Positions 47,024 through 57,970 of a stretch of DNA of 64,000 bases are shown here, piece after piece (the stretch's first letter is position 1; every line of letters starts with the position of its first letter). The stretch is from Limnobaculum allomyrinae (GTDB taxonomy: Bacteria; Pseudomonadota; Gammaproteobacteria; Enterobacterales; Enterobacteriaceae). Both the position numbers and the translations under genes were made by a program. Location of the stretch: NCBI RefSeq assembly GCF_016649425.1, contig NZ_JADRCR010000002.1:320575-384574 (forward strand), written 5' to 3'. Under the pieces are notes generated by a model. It had not been told where the DNA came from. It did not search any database and saw only the letters and a program-made list of their open reading frames with translations.

Positions 47024-48172
47024 TTGAGTAAGACAGCGCTACTGGTTCTCGAAGACGGAACCCAATTTCATGGTCGGGCCATCGGGGCCAAAGGGATGGC
47101 AATTGGGGAAGTCGTTTTTAATACCTCAATGACAGGCTATCAAGAAATCCTTACTGACCCATCTTATTCCCGCCAAATTGTTACTCTTACTTATCCCCAT
47201 ATTGGAAATGTCGGCACGAACTCTTCAGATGAAGAATCCGCTTCAGTTCATGCACAGGGATTAATTATTCGTGATTTGCCGCTGATTGCCAGTAACTACC
47301 GCAATCAGGAGGGGCTGTCAGAATACCTGAAACGCCACAATATAGTTGCTATCGCTGATATTGATACTCGTAAATTAACCCGTTTGCTCAGAGAAAAAGG
47401 GGCACAAAACGGCTGCATTATTGTTGGTGATCAGCCGGATGCTCAGTTGGCTTTGGAAAAAGCGCGTGCCTTCCCGGGTTTGAAAGGGATGGATTTAGCC
47501 AAAGAAGTAACGACTCAAGAGTCTTACCGCTGGGCGCAGGGCAGTTGGACGCTGGAAAATGATTTACCTGCTATAAAAAATGACAGTGAGCTGCCTTACC
47601 ACGTCGTCGCTTATGACTATGGTGTAAAACGCAATATCCTGAGAATGCTGGTGGATCGCGGCTGCCGTCTGACGGTGGTTCCGGCACAAACTTCCGCAGA
47701 AGAGGTCTTGAAACTTAATCCGGATGGTATTTTCTTGTCAAACGGGCCGGGAGATCCGGCACCCTGTGACTACGCAATAAAGGCTATTTGCCAACTGCTG
47801 GAAACCGATATCCCGGTATTCGGTATCTGTTTAGGACATCAACTACTGGCTCTGGCTTCCGGAGCGCAAACTATCAAGATGAAATTTGGTCACCATGGGG
47901 GTAACCACCCAGTGAAAGATCTCGATGCCAATAGCGTCATGATCACGGCACAAAATCATGGTTTCGCGGTAGATGAGTCTTCATTGCCAGCCAATTTGCG
48001 CATCACCCATAAATCGTTGTTTGATGGTACATTGCAGGGTATTCATCGTACCGATAAAGCCGCGTTTAGTTTTCAGGGGCATCCGGAAGCCAGCCCAGGC
48101 CCACATGATGCTGCACCACTGTTCGACCATTTCATCGAACTGATTGAATCTTATCGTTCTACTGCTAAATAA
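47024..48172 (+). CDS. carA: Carbamoyl-phosphate synthase small subunit
   Basis: 382 residues. The class I glutaminase domain has nucleophile Cys269 (FGICLGHQ), with the His/Glu pair in [10 protein letters not shown]. It supplies ammonia to CarB through an internal tunnel. The start is TTG after a strong AGGAGGG, the same unusual start as E. coli carA. It leads carAB; ARG boxes overlap the leader, so arginine should repress it. Confidence 0.97.
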   Translation: MSKTALLVLEDGTQFHGRAIGAKGMAIGEVVFNTSMTGYQEILTDPSYSRQIVTLTYPHIGNVGTNSSDEESASVHAQGLIIRDLPLIASNYRNQEGLSEYLKRHNIVAIADIDTRKLTRLLREKGAQNGCIIVGDQPDAQLALEKARAFPGLKGMDLAKEVTTQESYRWAQGSWTLENDLPAIKNDSELPYHVVAYDYGVKRNILRMLVDRGCRLTVVPAQTSAEEVLKLNPDGIFLSNGPGDPAPCDYAIKAICQLLETDIPVFGICLGHQLLALASGAQTIKMKFGHHGGNHPVKDLDANSVMITAQNHGFAVDESSLPANLRITHKSLFDGTLQGIHRTDKAAFSFQGHPEASPGPHDAAPLFDHFIELIESYRSTAK

Positions 48173-48189
48173 ATCAGGAGCCTTGAACC

Positions 48190-51100
48190 ATGCCAAAACG
48201 TACTGACATAAAAAGTATCCTGATTCTTGGAGCCGGCCCGATTGTTATCGGCCAGGCTTGTGAGTTTGACTATTCCGGAGCACAGGCCTGTAAAGCCCTG
48301 CGCGAAGAGGGGTACCGGGTTATTCTGGTGAACTCCAATCCGGCGACCATCATGACCGATCCGGAAATGGCTGATGCAACCTATATTGAGCCTATTCAGT
48401 GGGAAGTCGTACGCAAAATTATTGAGAAAGAGCGCCCGGATGCGGTGCTGCCTACCATGGGCGGACAAACTGCTCTGAACTGCGCGCTGGAGCTGGAGCG
48501 CAAAGGGGTTCTGGCTGAATTTGGTGTAACCATGATTGGCGCCACTGCGGATGCCATCGATAAAGCGGAAGATCGTCAGCGCTTTGATAAAGCGATGAAA
48601 AAGATTGGTCTTGATACCGCGCGTTCCGGTATCGCTCATAATATGGAAGAAGCATACGCGGTTGCTGCCGATGTGGGCTTCCCTTGTATTATCCGCCCGT
48701 CTTTCACCATGGGTGGAACCGGTGGTGGTATCGCCTATAACCGTGAAGAGTTTGAAGAGATTTGCGAACGCGGTCTGGATCTTTCTCCGACCAAAGAGTT
48801 GCTGATTGATGAGTCGCTGATTGGCTGGAAAGAGTATGAGATGGAAGTGGTTCGGGACAAAAACGATAACTGTATTATCGTCTGTTCTATCGAAAACTTT
48901 GATGCCATGGGTATTCACACCGGTGACTCGATTACCGTAGCGCCAGCACAGACGCTGACCGATAAAGAGTATCAGATCATGCGTAATGCCTCGATGGCGG
49001 TGCTGCGTGAAATCGGTGTGGAAACCGGCGGTTCAAACGTACAGTTTTCAGTGAATCCTAAGAATGGTCGTCTGATCGTTATTGAAATGAACCCGCGGGT
49101 TTCACGTTCTTCAGCGCTGGCTTCTAAAGCAACGGGCTTCCCGATTGCTAAAATTGCTGCCAAGCTGGCGGTTGGCTACACCCTTGATGAGTTGATGAAT
49201 GATATTACCGGAGGCAGAACCCCGGCATCGTTCGAACCTTCTATTGACTATGTTGTGACAAAAATTCCTCGCTTTAACTTTGAGAAGTTTGCCGGTGCCA
49301 ATGACCGCCTGACGACTCAAATGAAATCCGTCGGGGAAGTGATGGCCATTGGCCGTACGCAGCAAGAATCACTGCAAAAAGCATTACGCGGTCTGGAAGT
49401 CGGCGCCAGTGGATTTGATCCAAAAGTAAGTCTGGATGACCCGGAAGCACTGACCCGAATTCGTCGTGAACTGAAAGAAGCGGGTGCTGAGCGTATCTGG
49501 TATGTCGCTGATGCATTCCGTGCCGGCATGTCAGTAGACGGCATTTTTAACCTGACTAACATTGACCGCTGGTTCCTGGTACAAATTGAAGAGCTGGTTC
49601 GTTTGGAAGAGCAGGTGGCTGAACGCGGTATCAACGGTCTGGATCATGACTTTATGCGCTTGCTGAAACGTAAAGGTTTTGCCGATGCGCGTCTGGCTAA
49701 GCTGGTTGGTTTCTCTGAGGCTGAAGTACGTAAACTGCGTTATAAGCATGGTATTTATCCGGTCTACAAGCGGGTTGATACCTGTGCGGCTGAGTTTGCC
49801 ACCGATACCGCATATATGTACTCAACCTATGAAGATGAGTGTGAAGCTAATCCAACCAATGACCGGCCAAAAATTATGGTATTGGGCGGTGGCCCTAACC
49901 GTATTGGGCAAGGGATTGAGTTTGATTACTGTTGTGTTCATGCTTCGCTGGCACTGCGGGAAGACGGTTATGAAACCATCATGGTTAACTGCAACCCTGA
50001 AACGGTTTCAACGGACTACGATACTTCGGATCGTCTCTATTTTGAACCGGTTACGCTGGAAGATGTACTGGAAATCGTGCGCGTAGAGCAACCTGCCGGG
50101 GTTATCGTTCAGTATGGTGGCCAAACCCCATTAAAACTGGCGCGTTCATTAGAAGCCGCCGGTGTACCTATTATCGGCACCTCGCCGGATGCCATTGACC
50201 GGGCAGAAGACCGCGAACGCTTCCAACAGGCGGTTCATCGTCTGGGCTTGAAACAGCCGGCAAACGCAACGGTATCTGCCATTGAAATGGCGGTAGATAA
50301 GGCGGCTGGTATTGGTTATCCGCTGGTGGTTCGTCCTTCTTATGTGTTGGGCGGACGAGCAATGGAAATCGTCTATGACGAAACCGATCTGCGTCGCTAC
50401 TTCCAGACAGCCGTTAGCGTTTCTAACGATGCGCCAGTGCTACTGGATCGCTTCCTGGATGATGCCATTGAAGTGGATGTTGATGCTATCTGTGATGGTG
50501 AACGTGTGCTGATCGGCGGCATTATGGAGCACATCGAACAGGCAGGGGTTCACTCCGGTGATTCGGCCTGTTCATTACCGGCTTACACCTTAAGTCAGGA
50601 TATTCAGGATGAAATGCGCAGACAGGTTGAAAAGCTGGCATTTGAACTCTGCGTCCGTGGCTTAATGAACGTGCAGTTTGCGGTCAAAGGAAACGATGTT
50701 TATCTGATAGAAGTTAACCCTCGTGCCGCTCGTACTGTCCCGTTTGTTTCCAAAGCAACCGGCGTACCACTGGCTAAAGTCGCTGCGCGGGTAATGGCGG
50801 GTAAATCATTGTTGGAACAAGGCGTAACCAAAGAAGTTATTCCACCTTACTACTCGGTAAAAGAAGTGGTGCTGCCATTCAATAAATTCCCGGGAGTAGA
50901 TCCAATTCTGGGGCCAGAAATGCGTTCAACCGGTGAAGTGATGGGCGTTGGCCGCAGCTTTGCTGAAGCGTTTGCTAAGGCGATGTTGGGCAGCAGTCCA
51001 AACCGGATCCCGCGTGGTCGGGCACTGTTATCCGTGCGTGAAGGCGATAAAGCCCGGGTGGTTGATTTAGCCGCCAAACTGCTTAAGCAGGGCTTTGATT

Positions 51101-51411
51101 TGGATGCCACTCACGGTACTGCCGTCGTGTTAGGCGAAGCAGGTATTAATCCACGGCTGGTGAATAAGGTGCACGAAGGTCGTCCGCACATTCAGGACCG
51201 GATTAAAAACGGTGAGTATAACTACATTGTCAATACCACTGAAGGGCGTCAGGCCATTGAGGACTCTAAGCTGATTCGCCGTAGTGCACTTCAGTATAAA
51301 GTTCACTACGACACCACGCTAAACGGTGGTTTTGCTACTACGATGGCAATGAATGCGGACCCAACGGAAAAAGTGATTTCCGTTCAGGAGATGCATCAGT
51401 TGTTGAAGTAG
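48190..51411 (+). CDS. carB: Carbamoyl-phosphate synthase large subunit
   Basis: 1073 residues in two homologous ATP-grasp halves (about 1-400 and 550-935), with an oligomerisation domain between and the allosteric MGS domain at the C-terminus. Each half begins with a nucleotide-binding run ([20 protein letters not shown] and [17 protein letters not shown]). It makes carbamoyl phosphate for arginine and pyrimidine synthesis. It starts 17 bases after carA. A hairpin follows the stop. Confidence 0.98.
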   Translation: MPKRTDIKSILILGAGPIVIGQACEFDYSGAQACKALREEGYRVILVNSNPATIMTDPEMADATYIEPIQWEVVRKIIEKERPDAVLPTMGGQTALNCALELERKGVLAEFGVTMIGATADAIDKAEDRQRFDKAMKKIGLDTARSGIAHNMEEAYAVAADVGFPCIIRPSFTMGGTGGGIAYNREEFEEICERGLDLSPTKELLIDESLIGWKEYEMEVVRDKNDNCIIVCSIENFDAMGIHTGDSITVAPAQTLTDKEYQIMRNASMAVLREIGVETGGSNVQFSVNPKNGRLIVIEMNPRVSRSSALASKATGFPIAKIAAKLAVGYTLDELMNDITGGRTPASFEPSIDYVVTKIPRFNFEKFAGANDRLTTQMKSVGEVMAIGRTQQESLQKALRGLEVGASGFDPKVSLDDPEALTRIRRELKEAGAERIWYVADAFRAGMSVDGIFNLTNIDRWFLVQIEELVRLEEQVAERGINGLDHDFMRLLKRKGFADARLAKLVGFSEAEVRKLRYKHGIYPVYKRVDTCAAEFATDTAYMYSTYEDECEANPTNDRPKIMVLGGGPNRIGQGIEFDYCCVHASLALREDGYETIMVNCNPETVSTDYDTSDRLYFEPVTLEDVLEIVRVEQPAGVIVQYGGQTPLKLARSLEAAGVPIIGTSPDAIDRAEDRERFQQAVHRLGLKQPANATVSAIEMAVDKAAGIGYPLVVRPSYVLGGRAMEIVYDETDLRRYFQTAVSVSNDAPVLLDRFLDDAIEVDVDAICDGERVLIGGIMEHIEQAGVHSGDSACSLPAYTLSQDIQDEMRRQVEKLAFELCVRGLMNVQFAVKGNDVYLIEVNPRAARTVPFVSKATGVPLAKVAARVMAGKSLLEQGVTKEVIPPYYSVKEVVLPFNKFPGVDPILGPEMRSTGEVMGVGRSFAEAFAKAMLGSSPNRIPRGRALLSVREGDKARVVDLAAKLLKQGFDLDATHGTAVVLGEAGINPRLVNKVHEGRPHIQDRIKNGEYNYIVNTTEGRQAIEDSKLIRRSALQYKVHYDTTLNGGFATTMAMNADPTEKVISVQEMHQLLK

Positions 51412-51431
51412 TGAATGGATAATTGGTTTAA

Positions 51432-51463
51432 CTATTCAGCCCTATGTGTATGGGGCTGAATAG
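51432..51463 (+). terminator. Hairpin downstream of carB
   Basis: CTATTCAGCCC (51432-51442) pairs with GGGCTGAATAG (51453-51463). No T-run follows, so it may protect the 3' end rather than terminate alone. Confidence 0.5.
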
Positions 51464-51690
51464 ATGAGTGGACGAAACTTACACCAGACTAAATCTTCGT
51501 TGACCCACATACTGTGGAAATTAGCCTCTTTGATAATCTGCACCTAAACTTTAAAAACCATAATAAACAGTAACTGAGCGTTTGAAGCGGTTTAAAAATC
51601 AGTGCTATTCTTACTGGCGCTTTTAATAGCCCGGCAAACGGTAGGGTTTATCCGTTTATTTCCTCTCTATTTCACTCAGGTAAACATAAA

Positions 51691-52470
51691 GTGGAATTTG
51701 ATAAAGTCCATCAACGCCAGCGGGAGATCACCCGTTTGTGTATACAGTGCGCGCTGTTATTGTTGCAGCACGGTGCGGAAAGTATGTTGGTAGAGCAGCT
51801 TTCTACTCGCCTTGGTAAAGCACTGGGGGTTGATGAAGTAGAAAGTTCTATCTCCGCAAATGCGATTGTGCTGAGTACCATCTATAAAGGCCACTGCCTC
51901 ACTTCAACCCGTAAGAATGTCGATCGTGGCATAAATATGCATGTGGTAACCGAAGTCCAGCGAATAGTGATACTCACTGAGCACCGTTTACTCGGCATTG
52001 ATGAGGTAGAAAAACGCTTAAATCACATTAAGCCGTTACGCTATCCACGTTGGTTAATGGTACTGATGGTGGGATTATCCTGCGCCAGCTTCTGTAAACT
52101 GGCCGGTGGTGGTTGGGATGCAGTGCTGGCCACGTTGTTAGCCAGTGGTGTGGCCATGTATTCCCGTCAGGTTATCACCTCTTTCCAGATTAACCCGCTA
52201 ATCAACTTTTTTGCCACCGCCTTTGTGGCAACTACCGTTGCGGGTTGGTTGGTGGACTGGATGGAGATTGACAAAGCGTCAATAGCCATGGCTTCCAGCG
52301 TATTGCTATTGGTTCCTGGTTTCCCGCTGATCAACTCGGTGGCGGATATGTTTAAAGGACATATTAATACCGGCATTGCCCGTTGGGTGATGGCCAGTTT
52401 GTTAACCCTTTCAACCTGTATCGGGGTTGTGGTAGCAATAACCGTCTGGGGATTTAGGAGCTGGCTATGA
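51691..52470 (+). CDS. yjjP: Succinate exporter subunit YjjP (ThrE family, large part)
   Basis: 259 residues. The soluble N-terminal part has [21 protein letters not shown] and [11 protein letters not shown], both close to E. coli YjjP, followed by five predicted membrane segments with [20 protein letters not shown]. ThrE-family carriers need both YjjP and YjjB; the pair exports succinate in E. coli. The start is probably GTG at 51691 with a weak ribosome site. The stop overlaps yjjB (ATGA). In E. coli the pair lies elsewhere, near 99 minutes. Confidence 0.92.
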   Translation: MEFDKVHQRQREITRLCIQCALLLLQHGAESMLVEQLSTRLGKALGVDEVESSISANAIVLSTIYKGHCLTSTRKNVDRGINMHVVTEVQRIVILTEHRLLGIDEVEKRLNHIKPLRYPRWLMVLMVGLSCASFCKLAGGGWDAVLATLLASGVAMYSRQVITSFQINPLINFFATAFVATTVAGWLVDWMEIDKASIAMASSVLLLVPGFPLINSVADMFKGHINTGIARWVMASLLTLSTCIGVVVAITVWGFRSWL

Positions 52471-52931
52471 ACCTGATATTAACGCTTATTGAAAATATGT
52501 TTCTGGCAGCTATTCCGGCGGTTGGTTTTGCTCTGGTATTTAATGTACCGGTAAAGGCGCTGAAGTATTGTGCCTTGTTGGGGGCGATAGGGTATGCCTG
52601 CCGAACCATATTAATTTATTATCAGTTTCCTCTGGAATGGAGCACATTACTGACCTCTATGCTGATAGGTACTATCGGTATTCGTTGGTCACGACGTTTT
52701 CTCGCCCATCCTAAAGTATTTACCGTTGCTGCGGTGATCCCTATGTTCCCCGGTGTTTTTGCCTATAAGGCCATGATTGCGCTGGTAGAGATCTCCCATA
52801 AGGGGTATTCTGCCGAACTGTTTGAAACCATGATTACTTATTTTTTAAGGGCTTCATTTATCGTTGGAGCATTGTCCATAGGGCTTTCTTTACCGGCATT
52901 GTGGTTGTATCGCCGTAAACCCAGCGTATAA
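52467..52931 (+). CDS. yjjB: Succinate exporter subunit YjjB (ThrE family, small part)
   Basis: 154-residue membrane protein with about five segments; [19 protein letters not shown] and [18 protein letters not shown] match E. coli YjjB. It is the second half of the split ThrE-type carrier. A four-base overlap with yjjP indicates co-translation. folA begins 23 bases after its stop and may be read on from this transcript. Confidence 0.92.
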   Translation: MNLILTLIENMFLAAIPAVGFALVFNVPVKALKYCALLGAIGYACRTILIYYQFPLEWSTLLTSMLIGTIGIRWSRRFLAHPKVFTVAAVIPMFPGVFAYKAMIALVEISHKGYSAELFETMITYFLRASFIVGALSIGLSLPALWLYRRKPSV

Positions 52932-52954
52932 GCGCCCGTTAGCAGGATGTTGTT

Positions 52955-53440
52955 ATGATTATTAGTCTGATTGCCGCCATGGCAGCAAACCGGGTGATTG
53001 GTGCAGAGAATACCATGCCCTGGCATCTTCCCGCCGATCTGGCCTGGTTTAAACAAAATACCCTGAATAAACCGATAATTATGGGGCGTAATACCTACCA
53101 GTCTATTGGCCGTCCGCTACCAGGCCGGTTGAATATTGTGATCAGCCGACAACCTCAAACCGATGAAAGAGTTACCTGGGTGACTTCACTGGAGCAGGCT
53201 ATTCAGGCGGCGGGTGAAGTGGAAGAGGTGATGATTATTGGCGGTGGTAGCGTCTATCAGCAGGCATTAGTGCAGGCTGACAGGCTATATCTGACCCATA
53301 TTGATGCCGAACTGGCGGGAGATACTCATTTTCCTGATTACCAGCAATTGGCATGGCGTCAGGTCTTTTCTCAGCGCCATGAGGCCGATGAGAAGAACCC
53401 GCACGCTTATCAGTTCGAAATATTGGAACGACAAAAGTAA
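52955..53440 (+). CDS. folA: Dihydrofolate reductase
   Basis: 161 residues. Active-site acid Asp28 is in [11 protein letters not shown] (Asp27 in E. coli), with NADPH-binding [16 protein letters not shown] and IIGGGSVY. It reduces dihydrofolate to tetrahydrofolate and is the target of trimethoprim. Nothing suggests a plasmid-type resistant enzyme. It lies close behind yjjB and is convergent with apaH. Confidence 0.97.
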   Translation: MIISLIAAMAANRVIGAENTMPWHLPADLAWFKQNTLNKPIIMGRNTYQSIGRPLPGRLNIVISRQPQTDERVTWVTSLEQAIQAAGEVEEVMIIGGGSVYQQALVQADRLYLTHIDAELAGDTHFPDYQQLAWRQVFSQRHEADEKNPHAYQFEILERQK

Positions 53441-53447
53441 TGTTTTT

Positions 53448-53472
53448 CCGACACATCAGAATGATGTGTCGG
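53448..53472. terminator. Inverted repeat between folA and apaH
   Basis: CCGACACATCA (53448-53458) pairs with TGATGTGTCGG (53462-53472) over GAA. On the plus strand GGTTTT follows four bases later. Likely a transcript end for one or both convergent genes. Confidence 0.5.
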
Positions 53473-53479
53473 ATCGGTT

Positions 53480-54313
53480 TTAGCCATCCGCTTCGGTAGT
53501 TTTCGCCAAAGAGTCTTGCTGAAAGTATTGTTTATCTTCCCATCTCAGCATGGTGAGTTTGCCTCCCCAGCAGCAGCCGGTATCCAACGCATAAATCCCT
53601 TCAGGCGCACCTTTTCCTTCCAGCGAAGCCCAGTGTCCGAAAGCGATTGAGTAATTTTCAGAAACCGGGCCGGAGAGTTCAAACCAGGGTTTTAACGGCG
53701 CGGGTGCTTTTTTAGGCACGTCTTTACAGATCATATCCAGACAGCCGTTAGGGTAGCAGTAACGCATGCGGGTTAGCGCATTGGTGGCATAGCGCAATCT
53801 GGGTAAGCCTGATAGCTCGTCGTGCCAGCAGTTTGGTAAATCGCCATACATGGAGTCTAAAAACAGCGGATAGCTATCGCTGGAGAGAATGGCTTCAATC
53901 TCACGGGCGCAGCGTTTGGCGGTATCGATATCCCACTGAGGCGTGATACCAGCATGTCCCATTACCAACGCTTTTTCTTCGTCTACCTGTAGCACGGGCT
54001 GACGACGTAACCAGTTGATTAATTCGTCACAGTCCGGTGCTTCCAGCAATTCGGTCAGGTTATCTTTCGGTTTATTGCGGCTAATACCGGCATAAATCGC
54101 CAACAGATGAAGGTCATGGTTGCCCAATACAATGCGGACTGAATCGCCCAGCGATCGAACATAACGGAGAACTTCAAGGGAGTCCGGGCCTCGGGCAACT
54201 AAATCGCCCGTTAGCCAGAGAGTATCTGTGGCGGGGTTAAAACTGGCTTGAGCCAGCAAAGCCTGTAGTTCCTGAAAACAACCGTGCACATCACCGACTA
54301 AAAGTGTTGCCAT
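53480..54313 (-). CDS. apaH: Diadenosine tetraphosphatase ApaH
   Basis: 277-residue metallophosphatase that splits Ap4A symmetrically into two ADP. The metal-binding motifs are GDVHGC (7-12), GDLVARG and GNHD. Last gene of the lptD-surA-pdxA-rsmA-apaG-apaH operon, 38 bases after apaG. Confidence 0.97.
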   Translation of the reverse strand: MATLLVGDVHGCFQELQALLAQASFNPATDTLWLTGDLVARGPDSLEVLRYVRSLGDSVRIVLGNHDLHLLAIYAGISRNKPKDNLTELLEAPDCDELINWLRRQPVLQVDEEKALVMGHAGITPQWDIDTAKRCAREIEAILSSDSYPLFLDSMYGDLPNCWHDELSGLPRLRYATNALTRMRYCYPNGCLDMICKDVPKKAPAPLKPWFELSGPVSENYSIAFGHWASLEGKGAPEGIYALDTGCCWGGKLTMLRWEDKQYFQQDSLAKTTEADG

Positions 54314-54351
54314 AAGCGGGAGCTAACCTTTTTATTATTATTGAATCTTTT

Positions 54352-54729
54352 TTAGTGAATCAGGGACGGAATCGCCAGGCGGAATACCGGAATCACTATC
54401 TGAAATGGTTGCCCCATATGATCGATCATATTGTAGTGGCCTTCCATTGTGCCCAGAGGCGTTTCCAGAATAGCGCCGCTGGTATATTGAAACTCGCTAC
54501 CTGCCGAAATAATCGGTTGTTCACCAATAACGCCCTCACCCTGAACCTCAGTGTGTTTGCCGTTAGCATTAGTAATGAGCCAATATCGGCTAAGAAGCTG
54601 TACCTGCTCCCGGCCCAGGTTGCGAACTGTCATGGTATAAGCAAAAACAAAACGCTCTTCATCCGGCAATGACTGGGCTTCAACATAGAAACTTTGTGCC
54701 TGAATAAAAATCCTGGGTTTATCGATCAC
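54352..54729 (-). CDS. apaG: Co2+/Mg2+ efflux protein ApaG
   Basis: 125 residues of fibronectin-III-like fold (DUF525), with [17 protein letters not shown] and the C-terminal [12 protein letters not shown]. Its biochemical role is not settled. I choose the GTG at 54729: AGGAG lies seven bases upstream, and the length equals E. coli ApaG. A longer frame up to 54807 runs into rsmA. Confidence 0.94.
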   Translation of the reverse strand: MIDKPRIFIQAQSFYVEAQSLPDEERFVFAYTMTVRNLGREQVQLLSRYWLITNANGKHTEVQGEGVIGEQPIISAGSEFQYTSGAILETPLGTMEGHYNMIDHMGQPFQIVIPVFRLAIPSLIH

Positions 54730-54733
54730 GGTA

Positions 54734-55567
54734 TTACTCCTGTTCAGCCTCCGGCAGTTTGGTGCCTTTGGTTGATAACCAATTTGCCATTTTGCAATAC
54801 AGTTCAACAGAGATATTTTCTGCTCGCATATTGAGGTCTAAGCCCAGTTCAGTCAGTTGCTCTGGTGTGAACAGGTGGCCCAGACTATTGCGAATCGTTT
54901 TACGCCGTTGATTGAATGCCTCTGTAGTCAGACGACTCAGGATACGGATATCTTCTACAGGATAGGGGATGCTGTCATGCGGAATCAAACGTACTACCGC
55001 TGAGTCTACTTTTGGTGCAGGGCGAAATGCCGTTGGTGGCACTTCCAGTACCGGAATGATCCGGCAATAATATTGCGCCATCACACTTAACCGACCGTAG
55101 GTTTTGCTATTTTCCCCTGCCACCAACCGGTTAACGACTTCTTTCTGTAACATAAAATGCATGTCACTTATCGCATTAGTATAGCTGAAAAGATGGAACA
55201 TCAGCGGCGTTGAGATGTTATAGGGCAGGTTACCAAATACTCTTAACGGTTGCCCCATTTCTTTCGCCAGCGCTGCAAAGTCAAAGGTCATAGCATCTTG
55301 CTGATAGATAGTCAGCTTATCTTTCAACTTAGGGTTTACTGCCAGACGTGCAGCCAGATCGCGATCCAGCTCGATAACGGTCATGTGCTCTAAACGCTCG
55401 GCGACAGGTTCGGTTAATGCCGCCAGGCCCGGGCCAATTTCCAGCATAGCCTGCCCCGGTTGTGGATGAATCGCCGAGACGATGCTGTCGATCACATAGG
55501 GATCGCTTAAAAAGTTTTGCCCAAAACGTTTGCGGGCAAAGTGGCCCTGATGAACACGATTATTCAT
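54734..55567 (-). CDS. rsmA: 16S rRNA dimethyladenosine transferase RsmA (KsgA)
   Basis: 277 residues. The SAM motif is [13 protein letters not shown], and the catalytic motif NLPYNIS (N-L-P-Y) is intact. The N-terminal KRFGQNFL is typical. It dimethylates A1518 and A1519 of 16S rRNA late in 30S assembly. The start overlaps the pdxA stop by eight bases; the stop is four bases before apaG. Confidence 0.97.
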   Translation of the reverse strand: MNNRVHQGHFARKRFGQNFLSDPYVIDSIVSAIHPQPGQAMLEIGPGLAALTEPVAERLEHMTVIELDRDLAARLAVNPKLKDKLTIYQQDAMTFDFAALAKEMGQPLRVFGNLPYNISTPLMFHLFSYTNAISDMHFMLQKEVVNRLVAGENSKTYGRLSVMAQYYCRIIPVLEVPPTAFRPAPKVDSAVVRLIPHDSIPYPVEDIRILSRLTTEAFNQRRKTIRNSLGHLFTPEQLTELGLDLNMRAENISVELYCKMANWLSTKGTKLPEAEQE

Positions 55568-56555
55568 TACGATTATTTATCATTTTAATAGCGAGATTAA
55601 GCGCAACGGTAAAACTACCTGAATCGGCAGTACCTGTAGCGGCAAGGTCTAATGCGGTGCCATGGTCGACAGAGGTTCTGATAAAAGGAAGACCCAGTGT
55701 GATATTCACTGCCCGGCCGAATCCTTGATATTTCAAAACAGGTAATCCCTGATCGTGGTACATGGCTAATACTGCATCAGCATGTTGTAAATATTTAGGC
55801 TGAAATAGGGTATCTGCCGGAAGTGGCCCAATCAGGTTAATTCCCTGTTGGCGCAATTTTTCCAGAGTAGGAGAGATAACATCTATCTCTTCATGACCCA
55901 TATGGCCGCCTTCACCTGCATGAGGGTTCAGTCCACAAACGTAAATTTGTGGGTGTGGAATACCAAACTGAGTAACCAAATCATGATTCAGAATGGTGAT
56001 AGTTTCCGTCAAACTCTCGGGTGTAATTGCTTCAGAAACGCGGGATAGCGGTAAATGGGTGGTCACTAAAGCAACGCGTAACTCTTCCGTTGCCAGCATC
56101 ATTACCACACGCTGCCGATGGCTTCGTTCTGCAAAAAATTCGGTGTGGCCGGTAAAGGCATGTCCGGCATCATTGATAATGCCCTTATGCACCGGGCCGG
56201 TAATCAATGCGGCAAATTCACCACTCAGGCAGCCGTCACAGGCGCGAGCCAACGTGTCTATAACGTACTGGCTGTTTTGGACATTAAGCTCTCCTGGAGT
56301 AACAGGATGGCTTAATTTAACCGGTAAAATGGTTAGTGTGCCTTTCTCCTGAGGTTGAGGAGATTGTTCTGGCTGGTAAACACGTAATTGCAAAGGCAGC
56401 CCAAGGAGGGCTGCCCTTTGTTGGAGCAATTCTGGCGCGGCACAGACTACCAACTCAACGGGCCATTCCCGCTGAGCCAGTTGAACGATTAAGTCAGGCC
56501 CCACACCGGCAGGTTCTCCCGGTGTGATCACCACGCGCTGAATATTACTGACCAT
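55560..56555 (-). CDS. pdxA: 4-hydroxythreonine-4-phosphate dehydrogenase PdxA
   Basis: 331-residue metal-dependent enzyme of pyridoxal phosphate synthesis. [12 protein letters not shown] is at the N-terminus, TGHTEFFAE in the middle, and the late [17 protein letters not shown] carries metal and substrate ligands. It overlaps surA by 11 bases and rsmA by eight, so the three are translationally linked. Confidence 0.97.
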   Translation of the reverse strand: MVSNIQRVVITPGEPAGVGPDLIVQLAQREWPVELVVCAAPELLQQRAALLGLPLQLRVYQPEQSPQPQEKGTLTILPVKLSHPVTPGELNVQNSQYVIDTLARACDGCLSGEFAALITGPVHKGIINDAGHAFTGHTEFFAERSHRQRVVMMLATEELRVALVTTHLPLSRVSEAITPESLTETITILNHDLVTQFGIPHPQIYVCGLNPHAGEGGHMGHEEIDVISPTLEKLRQQGINLIGPLPADTLFQPKYLQHADAVLAMYHDQGLPVLKYQGFGRAVNITLGLPFIRTSVDHGTALDLAATGTADSGSFTVALNLAIKMINNRNE

Positions 56556-57897
56556 TATTGCTGGTACTGCTGCTGTTGCTACCGTTCATGATTTTAACGT
56601 AAGCACTGGCGCGAATTTCTTGCATCCAGCTAGGTACTTCTTCAGAGAACTTACGGTTGAACAGCATGCGGTAAGCGCGATCTTTCTGAGCAACGTCAGT
56701 TTTATCAACCTGACGGGTATCCAACAGTTGGATCAGATGCCAGCCAAATGAAGAGCGAATGGGGGCACTAATCTCATTCTTCTGCAGACGCATCAGAGCA
56801 TCGCGGAATGCCGGATCAAACACTTCCGGTGAAGACCAGCCCATATCACCACCCTGACGGGCAGAACCGGGATCTTCAGAATATTTGCGTGCCATTTCGG
56901 CAAAATCCGCTTTTCCACTGCGGATATCATCAGCAATAGAAGCCAATTGAGCTCTGGCCTGATCGTCTGTTACAACAACCGTCGGGCGAATCAGAATATG
57001 GCGAGCATGTACTTCCATAACAGAAATGGATTTCTGCTCACCACGAATATCGTTTACTTTTAAAATGTGGAAGCCGACGCGAGAACGAATTGGCCCAACA
57101 ATGCCACCTTTTTGGGATGATTGCAGTTCGCTGGCAAAAATGGATGGCAGTTCCTGCATTTTAGCCCAACCCATTTTTCCGCCTCTCAGCGCTTGTGGGT
57201 CTGCTGAATAAGTTGCCGCCATTTTGCCGAAATCAGCACCATTTTTTAATTGCTCAACGATGCTTTTTGCTTGTTCATCGGCTTTAGCAACCTGATCCGG
57301 GCTTGGGTTTTCACCTAAAGGAATCATGATATGACTCAGGTTCAGTTCAGCGCTGGCATCTAACTGATTAGCCATTTGACCGGCTAAGGCGTCAACTTCC
57401 TGAGGTAATACGGTAACCCGACGGCGAACTTCGTTATTACGTACTTCACTCATCAGCATCTCTTTACGGATTTGCTCACGGTAAGTTTTGTAGTTCATTC
57501 CTTCGGCAGAAAGACGGCTTTTTAACTGAGCTACGCTCATACGGTTTTGTTGAGCAATATCAGCAATACCTTTATCAAGCTGAGCATCATCAATCTTAAT
57601 ACCCATGCTGGTACCTAACTGACTAATGATGCTATCCATAATCAGTCTTTCAGTAATTTGGCTACGTAGGGTTGCATCATCTGGCAGTTGTTGGCCAGCG
57701 CGACGAGCGCCATTCTTTACAGAAGACATCATATTATTGACGTCACTTTCTAAAACAACGCCGTTATTGACGATGGCCGCAACGCGGTCAACGTGTTGTC
57801 CTGCAGGTGCAGCAAGTACAGCATGCGAAGCCAATGACATTGAAGTGACTGATGCACAGAGCGCCAGACTTGCGGCAAGCGATCTCCAGTTTTTCAT
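56545..57897 (-). CDS. surA: Periplasmic chaperone / prolyl isomerase SurA
   Basis: 450 residues. A signal peptide ends near AVLA-AP. The N-terminal chaperone domain has [18 protein letters not shown]. Two PpiC/parvulin domains start near 190 ([10 protein letters not shown]) and 300 ([10 protein letters not shown]). SurA delivers outer-membrane proteins, including LptD, to the Bam complex. The start at 57897 matches the E. coli MKNW N-terminus; upstream in-frame starts at 57909 and 57924 would lengthen the signal. Cotranscribed with lptD. Confidence 0.95.
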   Translation of the reverse strand: MKNWRSLAASLALCASVTSMSLASHAVLAAPAGQHVDRVAAIVNNGVVLESDVNNMMSSVKNGARRAGQQLPDDATLRSQITERLIMDSIISQLGTSMGIKIDDAQLDKGIADIAQQNRMSVAQLKSRLSAEGMNYKTYREQIRKEMLMSEVRNNEVRRRVTVLPQEVDALAGQMANQLDASAELNLSHIMIPLGENPSPDQVAKADEQAKSIVEQLKNGADFGKMAATYSADPQALRGGKMGWAKMQELPSIFASELQSSQKGGIVGPIRSRVGFHILKVNDIRGEQKSISVMEVHARHILIRPTVVVTDDQARAQLASIADDIRSGKADFAEMARKYSEDPGSARQGGDMGWSSPEVFDPAFRDALMRLQKNEISAPIRSSFGWHLIQLLDTRQVDKTDVAQKDRAYRMLFNRKFSEEVPSWMQEIRASAYVKIMNGSNSSSTSNNGQ

Positions 57898-57970
57898 TAC
57901 TTTTCTCATATAGTCCATCCGCACGGGGCGGTTTATCTTAAAAATAATACCAACGTTTTCACGATGGATA

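Noticed and set aside
48151-48918. 255-codon open frame on the minus strand inside carB
   Set aside because: Antisense to highly conserved carB codons, with no family resemblance; a by-product of carB codon use.
51602-51690. Small plus-strand ORF before yjjP
   Set aside because: It runs out of frame into yjjP and has no ribosome site or homology.
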